From Candidatus Acetothermia bacterium (GTDB lineage Bacteria > Bipolaricaulota > Bipolaricaulia > RBG-16-55-9), in contig JACQCZ010000015.1 of NCBI GenBank assembly GCA_016201405.1, forward strand, positions 294,110 to 358,109: 64,000 nt of DNA, written 5' to 3'. Below, one piece after another: positions 54,296-62,417 of this stretch. The position numbers were made by a program, and so were the translations under genes. The first letter of the stretch is position 1. Each line of letters starts with the position of its first letter. The notes below the pieces were generated by a model, which had not been told where the DNA came from, ran no database searches, and saw only the letters and a program-made list of their open reading frames with translations.

Positions 54296-55488
54296 CCATT
54301 CAATCCAAGATTACGATAGACCAGCTCAAAGAGCAGCTGGATGAGGGCCAAGAATTCTTATTCTTTGATGTCCGCCCCCGCGAAGAGCATCAGCGCTGGA
54401 AGCTCGAAGCGCGTGGAGATCAGCGCGAGCTCAATGTGCCCTATCGCGAGATGGCTCCGCAGGGCGGTCAGAATGACCCCATCGGCACGATTCAGAAGTA
54501 CGTCAAATCAAAGCTATCGAATGAGCTTTCTCAAGACCGCGAGATCATCACGCTCTGCGCCCAAGGCATCTCATCAGAAGATGTGACCCAAGCGCTGGTT
54601 GGGCTTGGCTTTCGCGCCAAGACGCTGATCGGCGGGATGAGCTCCTGGGGACTCTTCTATGAATTCAAGCCTGTGATTGAGAGCAAAGCGCTCAGCCTCT
54701 ACCAGGTGAGCCGCCCGGCGCGTGGCTGTCTCGGCTATGTGGTTGCATCGGGCAGCAAAGCAATTGTCATTGATCCATTGCGTCACACAGAGCCCTATCT
54801 CGACTTTGCTCAAGAGAAGAGTTTGAAGATTGAGGCTGTGCTCGATACACACGGCCATGCCGATCACATCAGCGGCGGGCGCGCCCTGGCCGATGCGGTT
54901 GGAGTACACTATTTTCTGCATCCCTACGACGCCATCCACCCGATTGATGTGCTTCCCGCAACCATAGACTTTGAATATCTGCGCGATGGGCAGGAACTCT
55001 CGGTAGGTGATATTAGAATTGAGGCCCTGCACATTCCAGGCCATACGCTTGGAAACATCGCCTTTCGCGTCAATCAAAAGTACTTAATCACAGGGGACAG
55101 CATCTTTATCAGCTCCATCGCCAGACCTGATCTGGGCGGGCGGGGCGATCTCTGGGCTCCCATCCATTACCGCTCTCTAACGCGCCTGCTTGCTTTGCCA
55201 GATCAGATTCTGGTGCTCCCAGGTCACTTCAGCAAACCTGCAGAAGCGAACGGCGATGGGCTTTATGTTGCCTCGCTGGGTAGTCTGAAGGCGACCAATG
55301 AAGGACTGCAAATAGTCCGGCGTGGAGAGAAAGCATTTGTTGAATATATTCTGAAGAATCTGCCTGAATTTCCGCCGCAATATATCGAGATCAAGCGCGT
55401 CAACGCCGGTCTGCTAAAACCAGATGAAGACAAAGCCTCCGAGCTGGAGCTGGGACGCAACATCTGCGCGCTGGCCAAAGCGTATTAG
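54292..55488 (+). CDS. Rhodanese and MBL-fold (persulfide dioxygenase-like) fusion
   Basis: The 398-residue protein has an N-terminal rhodanese domain (residues about 8-122) with LFFDVRPREEHQRWKLE and the active-site Cys in IITLCAQGISSEDV. The rest is an ETHE1-like glyoxalase-II MBL domain with the metal motif DTHGHADHISGG, ALHIPGHTLGNIAF, ITGDSIF and VLPGHFSKP. ETHE1-type enzymes oxidise glutathione persulfide to sulfite. Here the rhodanese precedes the MBL domain, the reverse of common bacterial fusions. It likely takes sulfur from the desulfurase next door (inference). Confidence 0.88.
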   Translation: MTIQSKITIDQLKEQLDEGQEFLFFDVRPREEHQRWKLEARGDQRELNVPYREMAPQGGQNDPIGTIQKYVKSKLSNELSQDREIITLCAQGISSEDVTQALVGLGFRAKTLIGGMSSWGLFYEFKPVIESKALSLYQVSRPARGCLGYVVASGSKAIVIDPLRHTEPYLDFAQEKSLKIEAVLDTHGHADHISGGRALADAVGVHYFLHPYDAIHPIDVLPATIDFEYLRDGQELSVGDIRIEALHIPGHTLGNIAFRVNQKYLITGDSIFISSIARPDLGGRGDLWAPIHYRSLTRLLALPDQILVLPGHFSKPAEANGDGLYVASLGSLKATNEGLQIVRRGEKAFVEYILKNLPEFPPQYIEIKRVNAGLLKPDEDKASELELGRNICALAKAY

Positions 55489-55507
55489 CACATAAAAGGA
55501 GCCTCTC

Positions 55508-55966
55508 ATGGAACTCTTCCCGCATGGCATCCTGCACTATGCCATTGGCGGTCTTTTGATTGGACTGGGAATAACTGTCATTTATCTCTCAACGGGCATC
55601 ATCAGCGGTGCGAGCCTCTTTCTCGAATCGACGCTCTCGTATATCTCAAAACTGCCGCGCATTCAGTCGTATGCCGACTCGCGGGACTGGCGAGTCATCT
55701 TTGTGCTCGGCATCGTCTGCGGAGCCGTTCTCTTTACTCTCTTGACTCAGCAGGCCCTCTGGACAACAGCAGTGCAGGGGTGGCGGCTTTTGCTGGGCGG
55801 AATCTTGGTCGGATTTGGAACGCGTCTGGCGCGTGGCTGCACATCAGGGCATGGAGTCTGCGGGCTAGGATCGCTCTCCAGCGCATCGTTGGTCAATGTG
55901 CTCATCTTTATGGGAGTCGCCATTCTTATTGCCCAAGTGGTGCAAGTGCTAGGGGTGACGCCATGA
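55508..55966 (+). CDS. YeeE/YedE-family membrane protein, first half-transporter
   Basis: The 152-residue protein has four to five membrane helices and the family Cys motif LARGCTSGHGVCGLGSLS. The family includes the thiosulfate transporter TsuA, in which conserved cysteines relay the substrate. An AAAAGGAG site precedes the ATG, and the partner half follows with an ATGA overlap. The operon supports import of a reduced sulfur species. Confidence 0.87.
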   Translation: MELFPHGILHYAIGGLLIGLGITVIYLSTGIISGASLFLESTLSYISKLPRIQSYADSRDWRVIFVLGIVCGAVLFTLLTQQALWTTAVQGWRLLLGGILVGFGTRLARGCTSGHGVCGLGSLSSASLVNVLIFMGVAILIAQVVQVLGVTP

Positions 55967-56433
55967 CCGGGAAACGGCATCCACTCTTTATGCCAAGTAT
56001 TTTTGTCGGCGGGCTGATCTTTGGCGCTGGCCTCGCCTACAGCCAGATGGCAAGACCCGAGGTTGTTCTAAGTTTTCTGCAATTGAAGGATTTTGGGCTG
56101 CTGCTCGTGATGGGTGGGGCAACTCTCGTTGCAGGTCTGGCCTTTCAGTTTGGCTCACGAATGCATGGCAGAGCGCCTCTCACGGGGACAGGCTATGCTC
56201 GTCGAACGGATGTAGTCGACAGCGATCTACTTTTTGGCGGTCTCATCTTTGGCCTTGGCTGGGGTCTCTCCGGCATCTGCCCGGGAGCGGCCTATGCCAG
56301 CATCGGCATTGGAAACTTCTCAATTCTGATTGGCATTGCCGGGATGTTTATCGGGGCGTATTGCGTTGGGCTCTGGAAATCAAAGAGCCTGAAGCCAACA
56401 CAGCCACCCGCCCGCAAACCATCGACGACTTGA
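55963..56433 (+). CDS. YeeE/YedE-family membrane protein, second half-transporter
   Basis: The 156-residue protein has four helices, with GGLIFGAGLAYSQMARPEVVLSF-type start, GGLIFGLGWGLSGICPGAAYASIG carrying the conserved Cys, and a short Pro/Lys-rich tail. It starts at ATG 55963, overlapping the first half (ATGA). The frame is open to 55780 in the first gene but that is another frame's shadow. The two halves together probably equal one full-length TsuA-like channel. Confidence 0.87.
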   Translation: MTGKRHPLFMPSIFVGGLIFGAGLAYSQMARPEVVLSFLQLKDFGLLLVMGGATLVAGLAFQFGSRMHGRAPLTGTGYARRTDVVDSDLLFGGLIFGLGWGLSGICPGAAYASIGIGNFSILIGIAGMFIGAYCVGLWKSKSLKPTQPPARKPSTT

Positions 56434-56498
56434 ACTTTCAATAACCGCTTGTTGCACCAATCGCCAATCTGACAAAATGGCTCTGCCAAGGAGGATCG

Positions 56499-57140
56499 AT
56501 GCGAGCAAAAGTTGACCCAAAGAACAATATCAAGCTGTACAGTGTTCACCCTTCGATTGCCTATATTCAGTCCATCATTGACAACCTGTCTCAAAAGACG
56601 GGCAAGAATCTGGATGAGTGGATCACGCTTCTCAAGAAGTCCGGCCTCAAAGGCGAGAGAGAGCGCCGCGAGTGGCTGAAGAAGAGCCACAAGCTCGGCG
56701 GCACCACCACCTGGATCATCGCTTTCCATGCTGAGGGCAAGGGCACCGAAGAGACGGACCCCGATCTCTATCTTGAGGCTGCCGTCGCGTATGTGGAAGA
56801 GATGTACAATGGCCCCAAAGCTGCTCTTCGCCCCATCCATGATGAGCTGATCAAGCTTGGAAAATCACTCAGCAAAGATGTGAAGATTAGCCCCTGCAAG
56901 ACAATTGTGCCCTTCTATCGCAATCATGTCTTTGCTCAGATCAAACCTGCCACTCAAAAGAGAATTGATTTCGGTCTCTGTCTGCGCGGCGTTGACAAAA
57001 AGCTCCCCAAGAGACTGATTGACACAGGCGGCCTAAAGAGCGACGACCGCATCACTCACAAATTTGAGATCACTCAGATGGATGACATTGATGCAGAAGT
57101 GAAAGAGTGGCTCAAGATTGCGTATGAGCTAGATAAGTAG
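56499..57140 (+). CDS. DUF4287/DUF5655 domain protein
   Basis: The 213-residue protein has an N-terminal DUF4287-like region (YIQSIIDNLSQKTGKNLDEW, LKKSGLKGERERREWLK, LGGTTTWIIAFH) and a C-terminal DUF5655-like region (SLSKDVKISPCKTIVPFYR, VFAQIKPATQKRIDFGLCLRG, and DRITHKFEIT). Both are domains of unknown function, often fused in bacterial stress- or phage-linked proteins. GGAGG precedes ATG 56499. It is probably cytoplasmic and may bind nucleic acid. Confidence 0.8.
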   Translation: MRAKVDPKNNIKLYSVHPSIAYIQSIIDNLSQKTGKNLDEWITLLKKSGLKGERERREWLKKSHKLGGTTTWIIAFHAEGKGTEETDPDLYLEAAVAYVEEMYNGPKAALRPIHDELIKLGKSLSKDVKISPCKTIVPFYRNHVFAQIKPATQKRIDFGLCLRGVDKKLPKRLIDTGGLKSDDRITHKFEITQMDDIDAEVKEWLKIAYELDK

Positions 57141-57164
57141 GCTTTTTAGCCCTTCTGTCCAATA

Positions 57165-57249
57165 CGCTACCGCCACACGAGAAGGCAAGGTATTTCGGGG
57201 ATCGGGGGAGGGGTGGTTTTATCGTAATGACTAGTTTGCGGCGGTAGCG
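57165..57249. repeat. 10-bp perfect inverted repeat flanking a G-rich stretch
   Basis: CGCTACCGCC (57165-57174) and GGCGGTAGCG (57240-57249) are exact inverted copies 65 nt apart. The interior contains a G-run (GGGGATCGGGGGAGGGG). It lies at the left border of the A+T-richer cassette and could be a large hairpin or a remnant mobile-element end. Confidence 0.6.
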
Positions 57250-57329
57250 CAATTTTTCTACCACAGCATCGATCACTGCAAACATGCTTTTTAACGGTAC
57301 CTACTGACGGATTCTGTGGTGTACACCCC

Positions 57330-57358
57330 TTGACACACATAGATACTTGTGATATGGT
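57330..57358 (+). promoter_or_regulatory. Sigma70 promoter of the Tat-signal protein cassette
   Basis: TTGACA (57330-57335), 17-nt spacer, TATGGT (57353-57358), about 42 nt before the ATG at 57401. Confidence 0.65.
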
Positions 57359-57400
57359 TCTATGACTTGCAAACAAACTCTTTAAGGAGGGGACGCGTCT

Positions 57401-58291
57401 ATGTGCTGTGGTCAAGATCGGTACGATGAGGTGGAACGAATTCAGGATAGAGTAACTCGCCGGAAGGTGTTGAAGGCACTAGGCGCTGTGGGTGGGCTAG
57501 TTGCAGTCGGCGGTCTGGCCGGATGCATGCAACCGCTGAGCAATGGTATTGATGTACGTAAAAATGGATCAGTAAAAGCCCAGGATGACAAGCATCAATC
57601 TTACTTTAACGCACTCGGTAAAATTGATCTTGATAAATTAAAGACGGCAAAAGGGAAACTACTTCGGGCCCTGAAAACTTTAAGGAGTGAGGGCCCCAGC
57701 TCCGCCAATACGAAATCTTTCTGGAAGGAAGCTCATACTTCTTTTAAAGGAGTAGTTGATCATCTTGAAAAAATTGGTTTGCTTTCTTCAATGGACTCAA
57801 TGGTGCCCGACATTCTAGGCTCTGACTTTAGGCGACCTCAAATTCCTGATGATCTTAGAAAGCAACTGCACCATGAGTTTAGTCAGGGCGCTGACTTAAC
57901 TGAGCAAGAAGTGACTTCTTTTCTAAATAAAGTGTGGGATCACGAGTGGACTAGTGAAGAAAAGGCATACGGGCTGAACGCTGCCGCGAATATCGGTATG
58001 AAGGGAGTATTAAACAATATAGCTGCCGCGCTAAACCCGGAGAATCTCACAACGCAATCATCATTTAGTACCTCCGACCTCTCAGGGCAGGGTGTAGTTG
58101 ATCTTGCCTCGTGTCTCGCGGTCGTCGCGGCAGGCGCGATAGGCGGAGCTCTTGTATTAGGTTTTTGTGGAGCAGTCTTCTTTTTTGAACCGGAAATTCT
58201 ATTGATTGATCCGTTTGGGTTTGTCTCGTGTTCTTCAGTCGCAATTACGATGTTTCTAGGGGTCGGGTACGCGATAATTTATACGTGTTGA
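57401..58291 (+). CDS. Tat-signal lipoprotein-like protein with hydrophobic Cys-containing C-terminus; possible bacteriocin precursor
   Basis: The 296-residue protein has RRKVLKALGAVGGLVAVGGLAGC at residues about 23-45 (split here: RRKVLKALG, then a hydrophobic run ending LAGC), a Tat signal that also fits a lipobox. Residues about 50-220 are helical and charged (KIDLDKLKTAKGKLLRALK). The last 75 residues are very hydrophobic with four cysteines (DLASC, LGFC, FVSC and the final C). Tat signal, soluble middle and about 75-residue hydrophobic Cys tail parallel the halocin C8 precursor, but with fewer cysteines. AAGGAGGGG precedes the ATG. I do not recognise the family with certainty. Confidence 0.6.
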   Translation: MCCGQDRYDEVERIQDRVTRRKVLKALGAVGGLVAVGGLAGCMQPLSNGIDVRKNGSVKAQDDKHQSYFNALGKIDLDKLKTAKGKLLRALKTLRSEGPSSANTKSFWKEAHTSFKGVVDHLEKIGLLSSMDSMVPDILGSDFRRPQIPDDLRKQLHHEFSQGADLTEQEVTSFLNKVWDHEWTSEEKAYGLNAAANIGMKGVLNNIAAALNPENLTTQSSFSTSDLSGQGVVDLASCLAVVAAGAIGGALVLGFCGAVFFFEPEILLIDPFGFVSCSSVAITMFLGVGYAIIYTC

Positions 58292-58303
58292 GGGGAGGCA
58301 TTA

Positions 58304-58759
58304 ATGGACTATAAAATTGTTTTGATTTTCCTTACCCTTTTGTTAGCGATTGGGATAGGAGGATTGTGGCTAAGAATTTCTCTAAGAAATTACACAAACC
58401 GTACAGATCTAAAACAGCGGAAAGCAGTGTTTAGTTTCTCGCAAAAGACATTCTTAATAGGCTCCGGGATTATGTTCCTAGTCAGTCTTTTCTATACGGC
58501 ATGGGTCTTTTTGCAAGTATCTCAAGTTGAGACGGCTATTCACTTCTCCGCTATGGAGTTTCTAAGCATAATCACATTATTCTGGGTTGTCACTTTGGCC
58601 TTACTTGTCGGTGCAAAAGGGGGACCAAAAGCGCTTTGGGGAGCGATTATCGAATCTTCGCATGATCTTGGATTCTTACTTGCATTGGTACTTTTGATCT
58701 TTGGCCAAGTGCTAATCGCATCAATGGTGCACGAGTTTGTCTTTTTAGGTGTCACATAG
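58304..58759 (+). CDS. Four-helix membrane protein of unknown function
   Basis: The 151-residue protein has four hydrophobic segments: MDYKIVLIFLTLLLAIGIGG, FLIGSGIMFLVSLFYTAWVF, FLSIITLFWVVTLALLVGA and FLLALVLLIFGQVLIA. It follows the Tat-signal gene by 12 nt, with GAGGGGAGG upstream. Its base composition is as A+T-rich as its neighbour, so the two probably arrived together. It could be an immunity or export partner; that is inferred from position only. Confidence 0.6.
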   Translation: MDYKIVLIFLTLLLAIGIGGLWLRISLRNYTNRTDLKQRKAVFSFSQKTFLIGSGIMFLVSLFYTAWVFLQVSQVETAIHFSAMEFLSIITLFWVVTLALLVGAKGGPKALWGAIIESSHDLGFLLALVLLIFGQVLIASMVHEFVFLGVT

Positions 58760-58897
58760 GTGGTTCATTTAATAGCGAACACTGCTTCATTTGGACAAGA
58801 CAGCACCTCTTTGCGTGTCGAAAGTGCTTGGCCAAGACAGCCGGGTTGTTTCATTTGTCTAACAATGCCTGGTTTATGCTGAAGCACCTGTCATTAA

Positions 58898-59125
58898 CTA
58901 TACTGTTTTTACTATTAGTTTCCATCGAATCGTGCCTTGAGTGACCGCATGTTGGTGATGGCTTTGTGGCGGCAGCGGATTCCCCTTATTTGAAGCGACT
59001 TCCTGCCCACAGCCTTTGCAATTGTAGATCCCGGAATGAGGGGTAGCACTCCCAGGTTGATACATTTCATCGAACTCATCTGAGGTGACTTTGCAAACGT
59101 CTTCTGAATATTTATAAGAAGCCAT
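58898..59125 (-). CDS. Small zinc-ribbon protein
   Basis: The 75-residue protein starts at ATG 59125 with GGAGGAA upstream. It contains YNCKGCGQEVASNKGNPLPP followed by SHHQHAV, a CxxC plus His-rich pattern seen in small single-knuckle zinc-ribbon proteins. SGIYNC preceded by TPH matches a bacterial family whose role is unknown. It lies about 60 nt downstream of the SufT-like gene on the same strand. The frame extends to 59236 into that gene, without support. Confidence 0.7.
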   Translation of the reverse strand: MASYKYSEDVCKVTSDEFDEMYQPGSATPHSGIYNCKGCGQEVASNKGNPLPPQSHHQHAVTQGTIRWKLIVKTV

Positions 59126-59181
59126 GCGTTCCTCCGTAGTGGAGTATTCTCTCTTTGGGAAAGGTATTAAAACCCAGTGAA

Positions 59182-59547
59182 CTAGAAGATCCCAAGCTCC
59201 ATCTGAGCATCTTCGCTCATCATGCTGGCATTCCAAGGAGGATCAAAAACAAATTCGACTTCAATCCTCACTTCTTCGCCAAACTGGTCCGTGCATGCCC
59301 TCTGAATGTCGGCTTCGATCACGTCCATGAGAGGGCAGCCCATACTGGTAAGCGTCATCTCGATTCGGACGTCTGTCTCACTCCGAATCTCTATGTCATA
59401 GAGAAGTCCTAAGTCAACCACGTTGATGCCGATCTCTGGGTCAACGACGTTTACCCGAATACACTCTCGGATAGCGTCTTGTTCAAGCTTTACAGTTGGA
59501 GAATCTTTTTCGGGTTTATCCGCAGCTTTGGCAGTCACTTCACCCAT
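59182..59547 (-). CDS. SufT/MIP18-family Fe-S assembly-type protein (DUF59)
   Basis: The 121-residue protein carries the DUF59/MIP18 fold: IRVNVVDPEIGINVVDLGLLYDIEI, LTSMGCPLMDVIEADI with the conserved Cys, and VEFVFDPPWNASMMSEDA. Such proteins (SufT, PaaD, yeast Cia2) help mature iron-sulfur proteins. A short charged N-terminal extension (residues 1-20) precedes the domain. GAGGTG lies before ATG 59547. Fe-S clients in this window include IspG, MiaB and homoaconitase. Confidence 0.88.
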   Translation of the reverse strand: MGEVTAKAADKPEKDSPTVKLEQDAIRECIRVNVVDPEIGINVVDLGLLYDIEIRSETDVRIEMTLTSMGCPLMDVIEADIQRACTDQFGEEVRIEVEFVFDPPWNASMMSEDAQMELGIF

Positions 59548-59703
59548 ATCATGGTCACCTCGCGCCCGTAACTTAAATCGGACTAAATTAATCCTTATTT
59601 AATACTACCCGCAATTAGGCACGGATTTCAACTGGCAAAGCCACTCTTAGCCCTGAAGAGTCAAGACACAAATGATATAATTCTTCTATCTGGTGAGATC
59701 TCA

Positions 59704-59973
59704 ATGAGCCTAATCGAAGTTCGCCGCTTCCGCGCTGACGTCCTGAAACAGCCCGATCTGCTCAAACATGTTCGGTCACTGCATTGGCATGAGGTCGTCG
59801 AGCTGGCCAATGCCCATGGCTATGCATTCACAGTCGAGGAGTCCTTCAAATATTTTAGCGACCTCTATTCTGTCGCATTGTCGCAGAGAGCCATGACTCG
59901 CTCTGAGATTGCAGGCTGGAAGATCACGGGCAATCCCAATGCCCTGATTGATGGGGAGTCCCCAGCGGTCTGA
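59704..59973 (+). CDS. Nif11-like leader-peptide family protein
   Basis: The 89-residue protein matches the Nif11 pattern: MSLIEVRRFRADVLKQPDLLKHV, then HEVVELANAHGYAFTVEESFKYFSD, where LAxxxGYxFTxEE is the domain hallmark. Nif11 domains act as leaders of ribosomally made, modified peptides (NHLP/Nif11 precursors) or as stand-alone nitrogen-fixation-linked proteins. The C-terminal 25 residues have no GG cleavage site and few Cys/Ser/Thr for modification. No modifying enzyme lies within the window. Confidence 0.68.
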   Translation: MSLIEVRRFRADVLKQPDLLKHVRSLHWHEVVELANAHGYAFTVEESFKYFSDLYSVALSQRAMTRSEIAGWKITGNPNALIDGESPAV

Positions 59974-60460
59974 CCAAAGCACTCTCCAGTCCTCAACTAG
60001 GCCATCTCGATAGAGAAATGTGCTCTGCTGTGAGCCTCTGTCAGGAGAAGATTGATTCAAGGTATTATATGATTTAACAGCAACTTGACTTGCGTAATTA
60101 TGGTGTGATATATTTTGTTGTCTAAGGAGACCGTCGGCGTAGGTCAAAGCTGCTGCAGATGCAAGGCTAGGTGTATCGAATGAGGTGGCTCAACGAGCTC
60201 CGAGGCTCCGCTCAATCTTCTGATTTATTCCAGCACTGTTTTATTCCAGCACTGTTTTATTCTGTTTCATCTGAGTGCAAACCCGAGCGATCTCCGATAC
60301 CTCCTTGCAGGGGAAGGACGCGCTTGGCCGGAGGCTTCGTCATTGTAGGTTTGACCTCAATCCTTTGTGAGTTTTCCTGAGAGAGGTTGAGGAATGCCGA
60401 CCAAGCGCGCCTCCTTGCGTCTGGCCAGAAGAGTCGACTCAGTTCTTAGGTTTAAGAAAA
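59974..60460. other. Intergenic region without a convincing gene
   Basis: This 487-nt stretch lies between convergent genes. It contains two 16-nt tandem copies (60225-60256) and a separated near-inverted repeat (AAGGACGCGCTTGG near 60316 and CCAAGCGCGCCTCCTT near 60402), which could pair into a long stem. Short open frames here lack ribosome sites and recognisable sequence. Confidence 0.5.
60225..60262. repeat. Short tandem repeat, 16-nt unit
   Basis: TTATTCCAGCACTGTT occurs twice head to tail (60225-60240, 60241-60256) and begins a third, diverging copy (TTATTC). Confidence 0.85.
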
Positions 60461-61831
60461 TTAATTGCAGACGGGCAGGTTCTTTTCGACATGCTCCGGC
60501 GTGATCGCCAAGGAGCGCAGAAACTCCAGCACCTTCTCTTTTCCATCTTCTGATAAAGCCATAAAGCTGTCCCGTGCCCTGCGAGCGTCGCCTCCATGCG
60601 CTTCGATGGCTGCTTGTAATGTTGGAGCGCGTCCATCATGAAGATAAGGCCCGGTGCTCCCAACCCCCCAGAGCTCGGAAGTCATGAATAGAGAGGCAGA
60701 GACTCCGCTCTCTGACTTTGGATCGCTCAGCTCTTCGCCCATGTCGTGGCGCTTCAAATCCCCATAGAGCGGAACCATAATCTTCCCATCGGCCCCTTTT
60801 TCAAGCCCCAGCGTATCAGCAAGATCGAAGGTGAGGGCCCGGTTGGAGTCGAGCGGGTTTGTGAGCTGGAATTTTGAGTTATCCATCGGCAGCGCTGGGA
60901 TGTGGCACTGCACGCAGCCAATGACCCCAAAAAGATCCTGCCCCGAGTCGATCTGTTTGATCTCGGAGAGATCGCTGGGCAGTACTGCAGCTGGTGCTGG
61001 GCGAGTCGCCTGCCAGAGCGCCAGGGCTGTGATATCTCCCACGCTCAGCTCGTTGGCCACTCCATCTTCATCCGGATCAGCGCCCGTTCCAAACTTCTCT
61101 TCGGCTTGCAGGCCGTGATGCCGGTTCATGGGGTCGATTGAAAATGTTCGCAAGTTGGTTGTCGTCCCTTTGTGGCCAAAGGGCTTGATGACTAGATCAG
61201 AGTCCACACCATCGGCTCCGCCCGACTGAATGGAGCCATCGGGGTTGGCCAAAACCCAGCCGAAACTTACGCTTTTGCTGGTCAGCTCTTTTAAGACAAT
61301 GCAATGACATGAAGTCGCTTCTGCAACCGCAGCCGCCTGGACCCTTTGCAGATCAGCGCTCATCTCTTTGGCCAGCTGCTCCTTTGCGCCCACTCCAAAG
61401 AGCTGGGGCGTATTTCGTTCATTGGCTCCAGCACTCGATGTCAGGGATGAAGTCCCATTGAAGATGTTGGTATTGAAGTCGCCTGCCCCGCCCGGCAGAT
61501 TGATTACAAGCCCATTGGGTGCCGTGATTTGATTATGACATGAGACACAAGAGAAGGAATCCGGGCCAATCACATGATTGAACCCGGGTCTCGTCTCAGA
61601 GCCAAAGCCGGGCATCTCGCTCAAGTTGCCGGTGAAGAGGATGGCTCCGGTATTGACCACGTCGTCAAACGAGATTTGCCCCGAGTCAATTTTCTGCTGG
61701 TCGAGGTGCTGTCCCAAGAGAACCCCACAGCGTGCAAACGAGAGAATCGCTCCGGATGCAGAGATCAAGAAGAGCAGGCCAAAAGCAAAGGCTAAAACCG
61801 AGACTTTCCGGAACAGGGGTCTGGCGGTCAT
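60461..61831 (-). CDS. Exported di-haem oxidoreductase (DHOR/cytochrome c peroxidase-like)
   Basis: The 456-residue protein has an N-terminal signal/anchor (LAFAFGLLFLISASGAIL) and two CxxCH haem motifs: DSFSCVSCHNQITAP near residue 100 and GVIGCVQCHIPALP near residue 310. The C-terminus SELWGVGSTGPYLHDGRAPTLQAAIEAHGGDA is diagnostic for the di-haem oxidoreductase group. It probably moves electrons outside the inner membrane, as a peroxidase or dehydrogenase. A GGAGG abuts ATG 61831 directly, an unusually short spacing. CcdA (3871-4599) could serve its haem attachment. Confidence 0.88.
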   Translation of the reverse strand: MTARPLFRKVSVLAFAFGLLFLISASGAILSFARCGVLLGQHLDQQKIDSGQISFDDVVNTGAILFTGNLSEMPGFGSETRPGFNHVIGPDSFSCVSCHNQITAPNGLVINLPGGAGDFNTNIFNGTSSLTSSAGANERNTPQLFGVGAKEQLAKEMSADLQRVQAAAVAEATSCHCIVLKELTSKSVSFGWVLANPDGSIQSGGADGVDSDLVIKPFGHKGTTTNLRTFSIDPMNRHHGLQAEEKFGTGADPDEDGVANELSVGDITALALWQATRPAPAAVLPSDLSEIKQIDSGQDLFGVIGCVQCHIPALPMDNSKFQLTNPLDSNRALTFDLADTLGLEKGADGKIMVPLYGDLKRHDMGEELSDPKSESGVSASLFMTSELWGVGSTGPYLHDGRAPTLQAAIEAHGGDARRARDSFMALSEDGKEKVLEFLRSLAITPEHVEKNLPVCN

Positions 61832-61973
61832 CCTCCGGATTGTACGCTCTCAAAACTCGAGATTGGGTAGTGGCAGTTACGCCAAAATGGAGATGGCTGG
61901 AACTCGATGATTTGACATTTACCCCGCACTCATCATATGATCCCTCCATTTCCAGTATATGGGAGGCGAGAGG

Positions 61974-62249
61974 ATGACCAAGCAGGAGTTCATTGAGGGA
62001 TTGGCCAAAAAGACCAAGCTCTCCAAAAAGGACGCGCGCACCGTGGTGGATGAGGCGCTTGAGTTGATCGTTGGCACGGTCAAGAGGAATCAGAAGATCA
62101 CGTTGACTGGGTTTGGGACCTTTGAAGCCCGCAAGCAGAAAGCCACTCAGAGGATCAATCCTCAGACTGGGAAGAAGATGAACGTCCCGGCCAAGAGCGT
62201 GCCCAAGTTCCGACCTGGTAAGGCCTTCAAAGAGGCACTCCGCAAGTAA
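61974..62249 (+). CDS. hup: HU-family DNA-binding protein
   Basis: The 91-residue protein starts MTKQEFIEGLAKKTKLSKKDA and has the HU beta-arm signature GFGTFEARKQKATQRINPQTGKK (GFGTF plus NPQTG), ending FRPGKAFKEAL. HU bends and packages DNA as a dimer. GGGAGG lies 10 nt before ATG 61974; five more codons upstream are open but less likely. A strong terminator follows at 62276. Confidence 0.95.
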   Translation: MTKQEFIEGLAKKTKLSKKDARTVVDEALELIVGTVKRNQKITLTGFGTFEARKQKATQRINPQTGKKMNVPAKSVPKFRPGKAFKEALRK

Positions 62250-62275
62250 GCGATTCGTTCCAACTGGATTAGAGA

Positions 62276-62316
62276 CGCCCCAAGAGTATTGAGAACCTTG
62301 GGGCGCTCGCTTTTTT
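62276..62316 (+). terminator. Intrinsic terminator of the HU gene
   Basis: Stem CGCCCCAAG (62276-62284) and CTTGGGGCG (62297-62305), 12-nt loop, followed by CTCGC and six Ts (62311-62316). Confidence 0.9.
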
Positions 62317-62417
62317 AAGCTGTTTGACACCTGAGCAGCTAAAAGATGTGTGGCCGCTGCGCCAGCCTCGGCTGGCTTCTCACTCCAAAGCAGCTAAGCA
62401 GACTGGCCTAGCTTCCC

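Noticed and set aside
60171..60380. 69-codon frame over the 16-nt tandem repeat
   Set aside because: No ribosome site and no recognisable sequence; it spans the repeat and a pairing region.
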